From assembly GCA_017935785.1 (NCBI GenBank), contig JAGBGU010000069.1:1-64000 (forward strand): a DNA stretch of 64,000 nucleotides, given 5' to 3'. Under the pieces are notes generated by a model. That model ran no database searches. It was not told the DNA's origin and saw only the letters and a list, made by a program, of their open reading frames with translations. Of the stretch, positions 35,364 to 43,917 are shown one piece after another. This DNA comes from Bacteroidaceae bacterium. GTDB taxonomy: Bacteria > Bacteroidota > Bacteroidia > Bacteroidales > Bacteroidaceae. The position numbers and the translations under genes were made by a program. How positions within the stretch are numbered: position 1 is the stretch's first letter; every line of letters starts with the position of its first letter.

Positions 35364-37781
35364 ATGTATCGACTCAAAAGAACGTTCGTTTTTTCCGTCC
35401 TTTTTATAGCTGTCCTCACGGCCATAAATGCCCAAATCCGCCTTCGCGGCTATGAGCAAGAGCATATTGCTCCGGAGTTCCTGAAAGGCCAATGGAAGGC
35501 ACAATGGATTGGTGTGCCGGAATGTGATTTGAGCGATTTCGGCGTGTATCATTTCCGCAAAACCATCAATCTGGAGCAAGTTCCCGCAAAATTTATCGTC
35601 CACGTTTCCGCCGACAACCGCTACAAGTTGTTTGTCAACGACTCGCTGGTGGCGTTGGGCCCTTGCCGGGGCGATGTAAGCAACTGGAACTACGAAACCA
35701 TTGACCTTGCGCCCTTCCTCAGGGAAGGAAGGAACATCCTGGCATCCGTAGTCTGGTTTCTGGAGCCCAAGGATGCGCCCGTGGCACAGGTTTCCTTCGG
35801 AAAGGCCGGCTTCCTGATGCAGGGAAATTCCAAGGCCGAAGCCGTAGTTAATACAGACAAATCCTGGAAATGTATCCGCAATACAGCCTACGGCAAGTGT
35901 ACCACAGGCCGCGTAAGGGGATACTATGCAGCCGGCGCCACCGAGCTGATTCAGACAGGACAATATCCCCACGGATGGGCAAAGGCCGACTTTGATGACA
36001 GCCAATGGAAACAAGCCTTAGAAGCAGGAAGAGCTGCGGCAAAGGGTACCATGAACTACTCTGAACGCCTGCTTGTCCCCCGCTCTCTGCCAGCGTTGGA
36101 AATGACAACCGAGCGGCTGAAATCCGTGCGCAAGACGGAAGGCATAAAGAAGACAGGCGATTTTCTGAAGAAGCCCACCGCGCTGCAGATTCCCGCCCAT
36201 ACAAAAGCAGTACTTCTGCTGGATCAAGGATATGAGACCACCGGCTACCCCCACTTGTCATGGACTGGCGGAAAGGAAGCCAAGCTGACACTAACTTATG
36301 CCGAGACTCTCTTCACCCGCAACGAAAAGGGTCATGAAGCGCCCTTGGGCGACCGCAACGAAGTGGACAACCGAGTGATTTTCGGTTATGAAGACTGTAT
36401 TGTGGCAGACGGAAACGACTTCTGCTTCACCCCCCTTTGGTGGCGTACTTGGCGCTATATCCAGCTCACCGTGGAGACCAAAGAGGAACCACTGACACTG
36501 ACAGACATGTACGGCACCTTCAGCGCTTATCCATTCAAGCGCGTAAGCCAGTTTGCCGCCACAGGAGATGACGATCTGGACAAAATGCTGGAAGTGGGAT
36601 GGCGCACTGCACGCCTCTGCGCCCACGAGACATATATGGACTGCCCCTATTACGAACAGTTGCAATATTTTGGCGATACCCGCATCCAAACCATGGTGAC
36701 CATGTTCAACACCAACGACATGGCCATGGTGCGCCAGGCGTTGGAAATGGGCAGGATGTCAATGGTGGCAGACGGGCTGACCTACAGCCGTTATCCCCAC
36801 AACGTGCCGCAAATGATCAGCAGCTACAGCCTTTCATGGACAGGAATGATCTACGACTATTGGATGTACCGCGGCGACGATGCCTATGTGCGTACCCTTT
36901 TGCCCCAGACCAGAAGCATCATGAGCTGGTATGAGCAATATCTCCGTGAGGACGGCTCTCTGGACCGCATTCCTTATTGGTACTTCTGCGATTGGGCAAG
37001 CAACTTCGGCGGTGGCGAACCGATTAGAGAGGAAAAGGGAAACAGCGCATATCAGGACCTGGCCTATCTGATGGCACTTGACGAAGCGGCCAAAATGGAA
37101 GAAGCCCTGGGCCTGCCCTCCATTGCCCAGCACTACAAGGAACTGGCGGCCAGAATCCGCAAGGATTTCCACAAGAAATACTGGAACGAGGGACGCAAGA
37201 TGTTTGCCGACACCTACGACCACCGCAATTTCTCTCAGCACACCAACATCATGGCCATTCTTACCGACATCGTCACAGACACAGAAGCCACCGCACTCTG
37301 CGAGCGCATTCTGGCGGAAAAGGACATCACACAGACCACCATCTATTTCAAATACTATCTGTTCCTGGCCATGAAGCACTGCGGACTGGCCAACAGATAC
37401 CTTGACGAACTGGGTGTCTGGCGTCAGCAACTGAAGGAAAACATGACAACTTGGGCGGAAATGCCCGAGCCAACCCGTAGCGACTGCCACGCTTGGGGAG
37501 CGGCTCCCAACATAGAACTTTTCCGCATTGTGCTGGGCATAGACACTGATGCGCCACGCTTCGGAAAGGTACGCATCACCCCCGCACTGGGCAAGCTCAC
37601 CAAGGCCTCCGGCACCATCCCCCACCCTGCCGGGTTCATCCGTGTAGACTACAAGCTGGACAAGAAAGGCCGACTGGACGCCCTTGTAGAACTTCCAGCG
37701 GGCATTAGCGGAACCTTCGTTTGGGACAGGAAAGAATATCCCCTGCAAGCGGGCACAAACCGCCCGTTAGGCATAAAATAA
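35364..37781 (+). CDS. GH78-type alpha-L-rhamnosidase-like protein, secreted
   Basis: The 805-residue protein has a signal peptide ending INAQ (about 24). N-terminal beta-sandwich domains include KAQWIGVPE and FRKTINLEQVPAKFIVHVSADNRYKLFVN. The (alpha/alpha)6 barrel begins near residue 400 and contains MDCPYYEQLQYFGDTRIQ, the GH78 segment with the general acid, then WASNFGGGEP and TTWAEMPEPTRSDCHAWGAAP. Family members remove alpha-L-rhamnose from pectin, flavonoids or bacterial glycans. It is first in an operon with a Gfo/Idh/MocA oxidoreductase and a 3-keto-glycoside hydrolase-domain protein, hinting that its substrate is also handled oxidatively. Confidence 0.88.
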   Translation: MYRLKRTFVFSVLFIAVLTAINAQIRLRGYEQEHIAPEFLKGQWKAQWIGVPECDLSDFGVYHFRKTINLEQVPAKFIVHVSADNRYKLFVNDSLVALGPCRGDVSNWNYETIDLAPFLREGRNILASVVWFLEPKDAPVAQVSFGKAGFLMQGNSKAEAVVNTDKSWKCIRNTAYGKCTTGRVRGYYAAGATELIQTGQYPHGWAKADFDDSQWKQALEAGRAAAKGTMNYSERLLVPRSLPALEMTTERLKSVRKTEGIKKTGDFLKKPTALQIPAHTKAVLLLDQGYETTGYPHLSWTGGKEAKLTLTYAETLFTRNEKGHEAPLGDRNEVDNRVIFGYEDCIVADGNDFCFTPLWWRTWRYIQLTVETKEEPLTLTDMYGTFSAYPFKRVSQFAATGDDDLDKMLEVGWRTARLCAHETYMDCPYYEQLQYFGDTRIQTMVTMFNTNDMAMVRQALEMGRMSMVADGLTYSRYPHNVPQMISSYSLSWTGMIYDYWMYRGDDAYVRTLLPQTRSIMSWYEQYLREDGSLDRIPYWYFCDWASNFGGGEPIREEKGNSAYQDLAYLMALDEAAKMEEALGLPSIAQHYKELAARIRKDFHKKYWNEGRKMFADTYDHRNFSQHTNIMAILTDIVTDTEATALCERILAEKDITQTTIYFKYYLFLAMKHCGLANRYLDELGVWRQQLKENMTTWAEMPEPTRSDCHAWGAAPNIELFRIVLGIDTDAPRFGKVRITPALGKLTKASGTIPHPAGFIRVDYKLDKKGRLDALVELPAGISGTFVWDRKEYPLQAGTNRPLGIK

Positions 37782-37834
37782 TTCGGTACAACTTATCAAA
37801 CTTATTATATTAATTCTTTAAAACACTTAAATTC

Positions 37835-39139
37835 ATGGGAATTAACAGAAGAAAATTCTTACAAAGAGGCGCGGCTGGTGCCGCCCTGTTTACCATTCTT
37901 CCCCGAAACGTATTGGGCAGAATGAACGGTAACAAAGAATTCATCGCCCCCAGCGATCAGTTGACTCGCGGCCTTATCGGTGTAGGTGGTATCGGCCGTA
38001 GTGGCTCACACTTCATCAGTGACCAGAACTGTCGAATGGTAGCCATGTGCGACGTAGACCAGAAGCATCTGGACTCTGCATTCGAGGCAGCCAAGAAGAA
38101 CTGGAACGAGACAGTGAAGACCTACCACGACTTCCGCGAACTCATCCACGACCCCAATGTAGACATCGTTCACATTGCCACTCCTCCCCACTGGCACGGT
38201 ATCATGTCTGTTGAAGCAGCCAATGCCGGAAAGGACATTTTCTGCGAGAAGCCTATGACCCGCACCATCGGCGAAGGCAAGCGCGTAGAGGAAGCAGTTA
38301 AGCGCAACGGACGCATCTTCCGTCTGAACACCTGGTTCCGCTTCAAGGACACCTTCTACGGACTGGGAACAGACGTGAAGCCCCTGAAGAAGCTGGTAGA
38401 CAGCGGCAAGCTGGGCTGGCCCCTGAAGGTTCGCATCTCCGGTGCTACAGGCTTTACCTGGAAGTTCTTCTGGGTAGGTAAGGAGAACCTCGAAGTACAG
38501 CAGGTGCCCAAGCACTTCGACTACGATCTCTGGCTGGGTCCCGCCCCCTTCAAGCCCTACAACGCTCACCGTACACACCAGACCTTCCGCGGATACTGGG
38601 ACTATGACGGAGGTGGTCTGGGCGATATGGGACAGCACTATATCGACCCCGTTCAGTACATTCTGGGCAAGGACGATACCTTCCCCGTAAAGGTGGAAGT
38701 GGACGCTCCCCAGCAGCATTCTGATGCCATCGGTACCTGGCGCAGCGTAACCTACACCTACGAGGACGGATGCCAGATTATCCTTGAAGGCGAAGGTTAC
38801 GAAAGCCCCGGCAAGGTCCCCTACATCGAAGGACCCAAGGGTAAGGTATACAAGGGATTTGAATGTACCATCCCCAACGTTCAGGAGATCATCAACGAAA
38901 TGCCCGATCCCGAACCCCGCAACACTGACTACCTGGATTGCGTACGCAACCGTCGCCAGTTCGCACTGAACGAGAGCAACGGCCACCGCAGTTGTACCAT
39001 CGTAAACATGGGTGTTTGCGCCCTGCGCCTCAACCGCACATTGCATTTCGACCCCAAGACCCAGATGTTCATTGGCGACGACGAGGCCAACCGTCTCATC
39101 TACCAGCCCATGCGCGGAGAATGGCAGAACTACATCTAA
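37835..39139 (+). CDS. Gfo/Idh/MocA-family sugar oxidoreductase with Tat-like signal
   Basis: The 434-residue NAD(P)-dependent oxidoreductase begins with a twin-arginine-like leader (RRKFLQRGAAGAALFTILP), so it may act in the periplasm with a tightly bound cofactor. The Rossmann domain has LIGVGGIGRSGSHF and the family EKP motif in DIFCEKPMTRT. The C-terminal domain has GGGLGDMGQHYIDPVQY, where the GGG...HxxD pattern supplies catalytic and substrate-binding residues. Exported relatives oxidise sugar hydroxyls, often at C3. It is 53 bp downstream of the GH78 gene and 42 bp upstream of the 3-keto-hydrolase-domain gene. Codon use is strongly biased, suggesting high expression. Confidence 0.88.
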   Translation: MGINRRKFLQRGAAGAALFTILPRNVLGRMNGNKEFIAPSDQLTRGLIGVGGIGRSGSHFISDQNCRMVAMCDVDQKHLDSAFEAAKKNWNETVKTYHDFRELIHDPNVDIVHIATPPHWHGIMSVEAANAGKDIFCEKPMTRTIGEGKRVEEAVKRNGRIFRLNTWFRFKDTFYGLGTDVKPLKKLVDSGKLGWPLKVRISGATGFTWKFFWVGKENLEVQQVPKHFDYDLWLGPAPFKPYNAHRTHQTFRGYWDYDGGGLGDMGQHYIDPVQYILGKDDTFPVKVEVDAPQQHSDAIGTWRSVTYTYEDGCQIILEGEGYESPGKVPYIEGPKGKVYKGFECTIPNVQEIINEMPDPEPRNTDYLDCVRNRRQFALNESNGHRSCTIVNMGVCALRLNRTLHFDPKTQMFIGDDEANRLIYQPMRGEWQNYI

Positions 39140-39181
39140 TCAGACGAACAGTGCATTTAATCAAATTAAACACAGTAAATC

Positions 39182-41575
39182 ATGCGTAAATTTTATAGTA
39201 TCATACTGTCAGCACTGTTGCTGATGACCGTTGCCCTGCCCGGAATTGCGCAGGACGAAAGACAGAGAAAGCCTGAGACCATTGTACAGGACGTGCTGGC
39301 GCAAGTTCCTGTGCAGAAGCAGGCCGACTACAACCGTGAAATGGAAGACCTTGCAAAGGGCGCTCCCGCAACCGTTGAGATCCTTTGCAAAATGTTGAAG
39401 CCCGTAGAAAAGGCCGTTAATAATAAGGTAGAATACGCCATCAGCGGCGTGGTAAACTACGCTTGTGCCAACACCAAGTACAAGGCAGCTGTTCGCCAGG
39501 GCCTGGAAGCCTCTGTAGCTTCTGCTCCCGACGCAGCCACCAAGCAGTTCCTTCAGGAATACGTTCGCTTCATCAAGGACGGACGTGCCGAGATTCCCGC
39601 TTACAAGAACCATGCAGGAGCCGAGCCCTACGCCCAGCAGTGGGACGAGCTGAAGGCTGCAGGCGCAAACTGCGCTCCCATTGTAATCAAGGCGCTCAAG
39701 AGCGATGACCGTGCGCTTCGCATGCAGGCCCTCAAGTTTGCCAACAACTATGCCGACGCCGCATTCGTAAGCCAGGTTGCCAAGGCGTATAACTCACTGA
39801 GCACCGATGCCAAGAACGATGTGCTGGGCTGGATTGGCGACAACAAGACCATCACTCAGCTTGACCTTGTCATCAAGGAAATCCAGAAGGGTAAGGGCAC
39901 AAATGCAATGGCTATCGAAACTGCCGGCCGTCTGGGAACCGCCACTTCTGTTGATGCGCTGATTGCTGCTCTCAGCACAGACTATAAGGCAGAAGCCACA
40001 GCCGCTCTCCTCGCCTTCAACGGCAACATTAACGAACGTGTAACCACAGCTCTGAAGACCGCCACTGGCGATCTCCAACTGGCTCTGCTCGACATTGCCA
40101 ACACCCGTCGCATCAAAAGCGCATCTCCTCAGGTATTCGAGTTGATCAACTCATCTGATGCCACCGTGGCTGCTGCCGCCCTCAAGGCACTCCCCGGTGT
40201 GGTAACCAAGGAGAACGCCACTCAGTTGGCAGGCATGATGGACAAGGCCAGCGGCGAAAAGGCTGCTATCTACCAGCAGGCATTCACCGCCAGCATCAAA
40301 GGCATGAACGCAGAAGAGCAGTACAAGGTTATCAGCAGCGAGATCCAGAAGGCCAGCAACAAGGCACGCTTCTATCCCGCCCTGGCTGCCACCAACACTG
40401 ACCAGTCTGTAGCCGACCTTCAGGCTGCATGGCAGGGCGGAAGCACCGAGGCTTTGGCTGCCCTGCAGAAGAGCAGCAACTACAAGGCTGCCGCTCCCCT
40501 CTTGGCTGCTGCCCAGAAGGGTGACGAGACCTCTCTCAAGACCTATGTCAAGCTGATCAACGCCAACGAAGGCATCACCAAGCGTGTCCGCCTGCTCGAC
40601 CAGGCTCTGCCCTATGCAAAGAGCGCCGACGCCAAGAAAGTTATGCTCAGCAGCCTTGGCAATGCCGCCAACCGCTACAGTTTCGATCTCGCCGCCAAGT
40701 ATCTTGATGACAAGGATGTAAACTACCAGGCTGCAGCCGCTTGTAAGAACATCGCTTCTAAGTGCAAGGCCGACATCGATTACAAGAAGCTGACCGAATC
40801 TCTGAACAAGGCTTCTGCCATCTACAAAGCGCACGGCGGTGCTGATGACGGCTATGCGGTTGACGAAATCAAGAAGATTCTGGCCGAAGTAAAGCCCGGT
40901 GAAATCTACAAGCTTACCGATGAGGAAAAGAAAGCCGGCTATGAAATCCTGTTCGACGGCACCAATCTTGACAAGTGGGTAGGTGACAAGAAGGGTTATC
41001 AGGTGATCAATAACGAAATCGTTGTTTCTGCACAGTACGGAAGCTCAGGCAACCTTTACAGTGCAGAAGAATATAAGGACTTCGTATTGCGCTTCGACTT
41101 CTGTTTCACCCGTCCCGGTGTGAACAACGGAATCGGTATCCGTACTCCTCAGGGCGTAGACGCCGCTTACCACGGAATGTGCGAGAGCCAGATTCTCGAC
41201 CACGACGATCCCATCTACGGCGGTTTGGCACCCTATCAGGTACACGGTTCTGTTTACGGCGTAATCCCCGCAAAGCGCATCAAGCACAAGCCTCTGGGCC
41301 AGTGGAGCAGCGAGGAAATCCGCGTGAAGGGCGACCACATCACCGTTATCGTTAACGGCGAAGTTATCGTAGACGGCAACGTACGCGAGGCTTGCAAGGG
41401 CCACAACGTAGCTCCCGACGGCGGCAACAGCAACCCCTACACCGCTGACCACCGCAACCACCCCGGTATGTTCAACAAGCAGGGACACATCGGATTCCTG
41501 GGTCATGGCGAAGGAATGAAGTACCGCAACGTACGCATCCTTGACATGAGCAAGGGCAAGAAGGGCAAGAAGTAA
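39182..41575 (+). CDS. HEAT-like repeat protein with C-terminal 3-keto-glycoside hydrolase (DUF1080) domain
   Basis: The 797-residue exported protein has a signal peptide ending PGIAQ (24). About 550 residues of Ala-rich helical HEAT-like repeats follow (AAALKALPGVVTKENATQLAG and similar). From about residue 575 there is a beta-sandwich of the DUF1080/3-keto-disaccharide hydrolase family: GYEILFDGTNLDKWVG, FVLRFDFCFTRPGVNNGIGI, CESQILDHDDP, HITVIVNGEVI and HIGFLGHGEGMKYRNVRI. Members of that family cleave 3-keto-glycosides made by Gfo/Idh oxidoreductases. It is last in the operon and is followed by a terminator. The C-terminal SKGKKGKK tail is basic. Confidence 0.88.
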   Translation: MRKFYSIILSALLLMTVALPGIAQDERQRKPETIVQDVLAQVPVQKQADYNREMEDLAKGAPATVEILCKMLKPVEKAVNNKVEYAISGVVNYACANTKYKAAVRQGLEASVASAPDAATKQFLQEYVRFIKDGRAEIPAYKNHAGAEPYAQQWDELKAAGANCAPIVIKALKSDDRALRMQALKFANNYADAAFVSQVAKAYNSLSTDAKNDVLGWIGDNKTITQLDLVIKEIQKGKGTNAMAIETAGRLGTATSVDALIAALSTDYKAEATAALLAFNGNINERVTTALKTATGDLQLALLDIANTRRIKSASPQVFELINSSDATVAAAALKALPGVVTKENATQLAGMMDKASGEKAAIYQQAFTASIKGMNAEEQYKVISSEIQKASNKARFYPALAATNTDQSVADLQAAWQGGSTEALAALQKSSNYKAAAPLLAAAQKGDETSLKTYVKLINANEGITKRVRLLDQALPYAKSADAKKVMLSSLGNAANRYSFDLAAKYLDDKDVNYQAAAACKNIASKCKADIDYKKLTESLNKASAIYKAHGGADDGYAVDEIKKILAEVKPGEIYKLTDEEKKAGYEILFDGTNLDKWVGDKKGYQVINNEIVVSAQYGSSGNLYSAEEYKDFVLRFDFCFTRPGVNNGIGIRTPQGVDAAYHGMCESQILDHDDPIYGGLAPYQVHGSVYGVIPAKRIKHKPLGQWSSEEIRVKGDHITVIVNGEVIVDGNVREACKGHNVAPDGGNSNPYTADHRNHPGMFNKQGHIGFLGHGEGMKYRNVRILDMSKGKKGKK

Positions 41576-41602
41576 TATACCTTATTATTATAGCCTAATA
41601 CA

Positions 41603-41637
41603 GGGGGCGCAGCCAATGGTTGCGCTCCCTTCGTTTT
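41603..41637 (+). terminator. Terminator of the GH78-oxidoreductase-hydrolase operon
   Basis: GGGGGCGCAGCC (41603-41614) pairs with GGTTGCGCTCCC (41618-41629) and is followed by TTCGTTTTGT, 27 bp after the stop codon. Confidence 0.75.
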
Positions 41638-41773
41638 GTCAAAAATGCAAAAATATATGGTGTAACTGATTGACGCATTTCAGGGTTTTCAGATTTGCAC
41701 TATGTTTTATTTAACAGTAAATTCAAAGTCGTAATAATTCGCCCGTAGAGTGCGTACATTTACGTTTTCTTTG

Positions 41774-41782
41774 TAAATTTGC
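41774..41782 (+). promoter_or_regulatory. -7 box abutting the AraC regulator start
   Basis: TAAATTTGC ends 3 nt before the ATG at 41786. Transcription from it would start at or within the start codon, a leaderless mRNA. Confidence 0.5.
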
Positions 41783-41785
41783 AAT

Positions 41786-42604
41786 ATGATTCAAGAAGAA
41801 TTTAAGTTTTATAAACCATGCAAATTGCTACAACCCTATGTGAGGTATTATTGGGTGTTCAGTAGTAATCAAATGCTAAAGACCTATACATTTCCCATTG
41901 GATGCTCCCAAATCATCTTTCACAAGCGTACACCCCTGTATGTGCCAGAATTGGATACAACGCAACATAGACTGACCATCAGTGGCCAAGTCAATTTCTC
42001 TTCACATCTGCAAGCCGATGATGACATTGAGATGATTGTTGTGGTATTCTATCCTCATACGATAAATTTGTTTCTGGACACCCCAGCCTCATCTTTTTAC
42101 AACAAAGAAGTCTCTGGTTACGACATTGAGGATAAGCACCTGACCGAATTGGCAAAACAAGTGTTCGAATGCGAGGATAACAACCATTGCGTTAATCTCA
42201 TCGAAAGGTGGCTTTTGTCTCGATTGTCAATAAGGCCATACGAAACAACATACAGGGTAAGGCGCATGCTTGCCGCAATAGAGCAATTGTGTGCTGCACC
42301 ACAAACTCTTATAACAGATTTGTCTTCCACTTGTTGTCTCGGCAAGAAACAATTCGAACGGGAGTTTTGTTTGCATGTAGGAATGAACCCCAAAGAATAT
42401 TCCCGCATCGTCCGCTTCCAAAAGACTCTGAAGCAGATGCAGCATCAACGGAGCAAAATCAATCAGGCAGATTTGGCATACACAAACGGTTATGCCGACC
42501 AGTCTCACCTCATAAGGGAGTTCAAGAAGTTGTGTGGATACACTCCTTTATCGTTGCTTGAAGTCACAACCCCATATTCCGACTTGTTTACCATTCCCAT
42601 ATAG
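41786..42604 (+). CDS. AraC-family transcriptional regulator
   Basis: The 272-residue protein has an N-terminal sensing domain (YKPCKLLQPYVRYYWVFSS, a DUF6597-like start) and a C-terminal double helix-turn-helix. The second HTH is QADLAYTNGYADQSHLIREFKKLCGYTPLS, the classic AraC GYxDQSHxxRxFKxxxGxTP pattern. The first HTH contains STCCLGKKQFEREFCLHVGMNPKEYSRIVRFQ. It is 79 bp upstream of a CAT-family gene in the same direction and could control that gene. The pair is AT-rich relative to core genes, consistent with transfer. Confidence 0.9.
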   Translation: MIQEEFKFYKPCKLLQPYVRYYWVFSSNQMLKTYTFPIGCSQIIFHKRTPLYVPELDTTQHRLTISGQVNFSSHLQADDDIEMIVVVFYPHTINLFLDTPASSFYNKEVSGYDIEDKHLTELAKQVFECEDNNHCVNLIERWLLSRLSIRPYETTYRVRRMLAAIEQLCAAPQTLITDLSSTCCLGKKQFEREFCLHVGMNPKEYSRIVRFQKTLKQMQHQRSKINQADLAYTNGYADQSHLIREFKKLCGYTPLSLLEVTTPYSDLFTIPI

Positions 42605-42642
42605 AAGTCTCATTTGTTCTATCTTGTTCTGGATTTTGTTCC

Positions 42643-42651
42643 TACTTTTGC
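42643..42651 (+). promoter_or_regulatory. -7 box of the CAT-family gene
   Basis: TACTTTTGC lies 32 bp upstream of the ATG at 42684, so this gene has its own promoter downstream of the AraC gene. No clear -33 TTG at the usual spacing. Confidence 0.55.
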
Positions 42652-42683
42652 AGCTACATTTATGAACCAAATGAATAAAAAGT

Positions 42684-43304
42684 ATGAAAGAAGTCAATCC
42701 TAAGGAAACAAGCCGAGCCAAACAATTTGAGATTTGGAAAAACGCTCCAAATCCGATGCTCACTTTTGTCAAAAAGATGGATGTAACCAATCTTGTAAGG
42801 ATAAGCAAGAAGAGACATCTGAAGTTCAATATGCTTTTCGATTATTGCATCGGCAAGGCAGCCATCGGCCAGAAGGAGTTTTATTTATTGCCCGTAGGAA
42901 AGAAGTTGATGCAGTTTGACAACATTGCCGTAAACACTATGGTAAAGAACCACCTCGGGGAAGTAAGTTCTTGCGACATTGCGTTCAACGGCGATTTGGA
43001 TTGCTACAACAGTGATTATCTGAAGTACACGGCAGAGGTTGCTCAAAGTTGTGTCGACCGAGATTTGTCAGAAGACTATATGGTTATTGGCACCTCAGCC
43101 GTCATTGACACAGAATTGGAATTTGGAGGAGGAATGTACAGCGGAATATACAACAACCCTTACATTATATGGGGGCGCTATTCGCGGCACTTCTTCAGAT
43201 ACTATCTGAACATCTCTTTCCAGTTCCACCACACTCAGATGGATGGAGCACATGCAGCACACTTCCTGACGAACATTCAGAAAGAGATTGATAAGATGAG
43301 GTGA
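42684..43304 (+). CDS. Chloramphenicol-acetyltransferase-family protein
   Basis: The 206-residue protein has the trimeric CAT fold signature: F-HHTQMDGAHA with catalytic His183 and Asp187 (HHxxxDG), near the C-terminus as in CAT. NISFQFHH and an early RxxQFEIWKN segment also match (CAT has HFExF). Overall length is normal for CAT (about 213). Bacteroidetes genomes carry CAT-like proteins whose activity on chloramphenicol is untested, so I do not call it a resistance gene. It follows an AraC regulator. Confidence 0.82.
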   Translation: MKEVNPKETSRAKQFEIWKNAPNPMLTFVKKMDVTNLVRISKKRHLKFNMLFDYCIGKAAIGQKEFYLLPVGKKLMQFDNIAVNTMVKNHLGEVSSCDIAFNGDLDCYNSDYLKYTAEVAQSCVDRDLSEDYMVIGTSAVIDTELEFGGGMYSGIYNNPYIIWGRYSRHFFRYYLNISFQFHHTQMDGAHAAHFLTNIQKEIDKMR

Positions 43305-43328
43305 GGAATTCTCAAAGTATTATGTTGT

Positions 43329-43370
43329 GCAGATAAAAAGGTCATTTCTTTCTTTTTATCTGCATTTCTT
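43329..43370. promoter_or_regulatory. 12-bp perfect inverted repeat: terminator of the CAT gene or operator of the next gene
   Basis: GCAGATAAAAAG (43329-43340) and CTTTTTATCTGC (43352-43363) are perfect arms around an 11-nt spacer, followed by ATTTCTTTTTG. It lies 24 bp after the CAT-family stop and directly upstream of the -7 box at 43375, so it covers the -33 region of the next promoter. Confidence 0.6.
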
Positions 43371-43374
43371 TTTG

Positions 43375-43383
43375 TATCTTTGC
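43375..43383 (+). promoter_or_regulatory. -7 box of the small Cys-containing protein gene
   Basis: TATCTTTGC, 35 bp before the ATG at 43419; the inverted repeat above ends 11 bp upstream of it. Confidence 0.6.
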
Positions 43384-43418
43384 ACTATCGGAGTTTCTAA
43401 CATTAAAAAACAACAACT

Positions 43419-43862
43419 ATGAACAAACGCATTGATTTCAGTACTATGCCAAAGGTTTTTGGTATGTGTAACATTGCAGACTGCCCCCAGGCTGAAACTT
43501 GTTTGCGCCACTTGGCGTATAAGGCGGCTGACGCTGACAGACCTTTCATTGAGACACTGAACCCCAAATGGCTGGCAAAACAAAAGGGGAAGTGCCGCTT
43601 CTACCTGATAAACGAAACGGTAAAACGGCCTCGAGGCTTCATTCGCACCCTGAAAGCCCTGCCTACGGGAAAGGCCGACAGTTTCCGTCTTTCCGCCATG
43701 TCTCAGATGGGATACCGCAGGTATTACCAGACTCGCAAAGGGGAAATACTGCTGACAAAGGCGGAAGAGCAGCTCATTATCAGTCTGGCCAAGCACTGCG
43801 GAGTGGTGCTGGACAACTATTTCGACAGCTATGAAGAGGTTCTTCTATGGACGCATGAATAG
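43419..43862 (+). CDS. DUF6078-like small protein with conserved cysteines
   Basis: The 147-residue cytoplasmic protein (no signal or membrane segment) starts MNKRIDFSTMPKVFGMCNIADCPQAETCLRH, written here in parts. It has a Cys-x4-Cys-x5-Cys cluster near the N-terminus and a fourth Cys in GKCRFYL, which suggests a zinc or Fe-S site. The C-terminal half, MGYRRYYQTRKGEILLTKAEEQLI, is helical and basic. I believe it belongs to the Bacteroidales family DUF6078, function unknown, but this is from memory. It has its own promoter and may be regulated through the inverted repeat at 43329-43363. Confidence 0.72.
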   Translation: MNKRIDFSTMPKVFGMCNIADCPQAETCLRHLAYKAADADRPFIETLNPKWLAKQKGKCRFYLINETVKRPRGFIRTLKALPTGKADSFRLSAMSQMGYRRYYQTRKGEILLTKAEEQLIISLAKHCGVVLDNYFDSYEEVLLWTHE

Positions 43863-43917
43863 GGCATAGAATCAGCATTTTTCTGCGTCTGAACACCCCC
43901 GATTTTTACATCACGAT

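Noticed and set aside
42684..43304. Calling the CAT-like gene a chloramphenicol resistance gene
   Set aside because: Only the fold and catalytic motif are visible; substrate specificity cannot be inferred.
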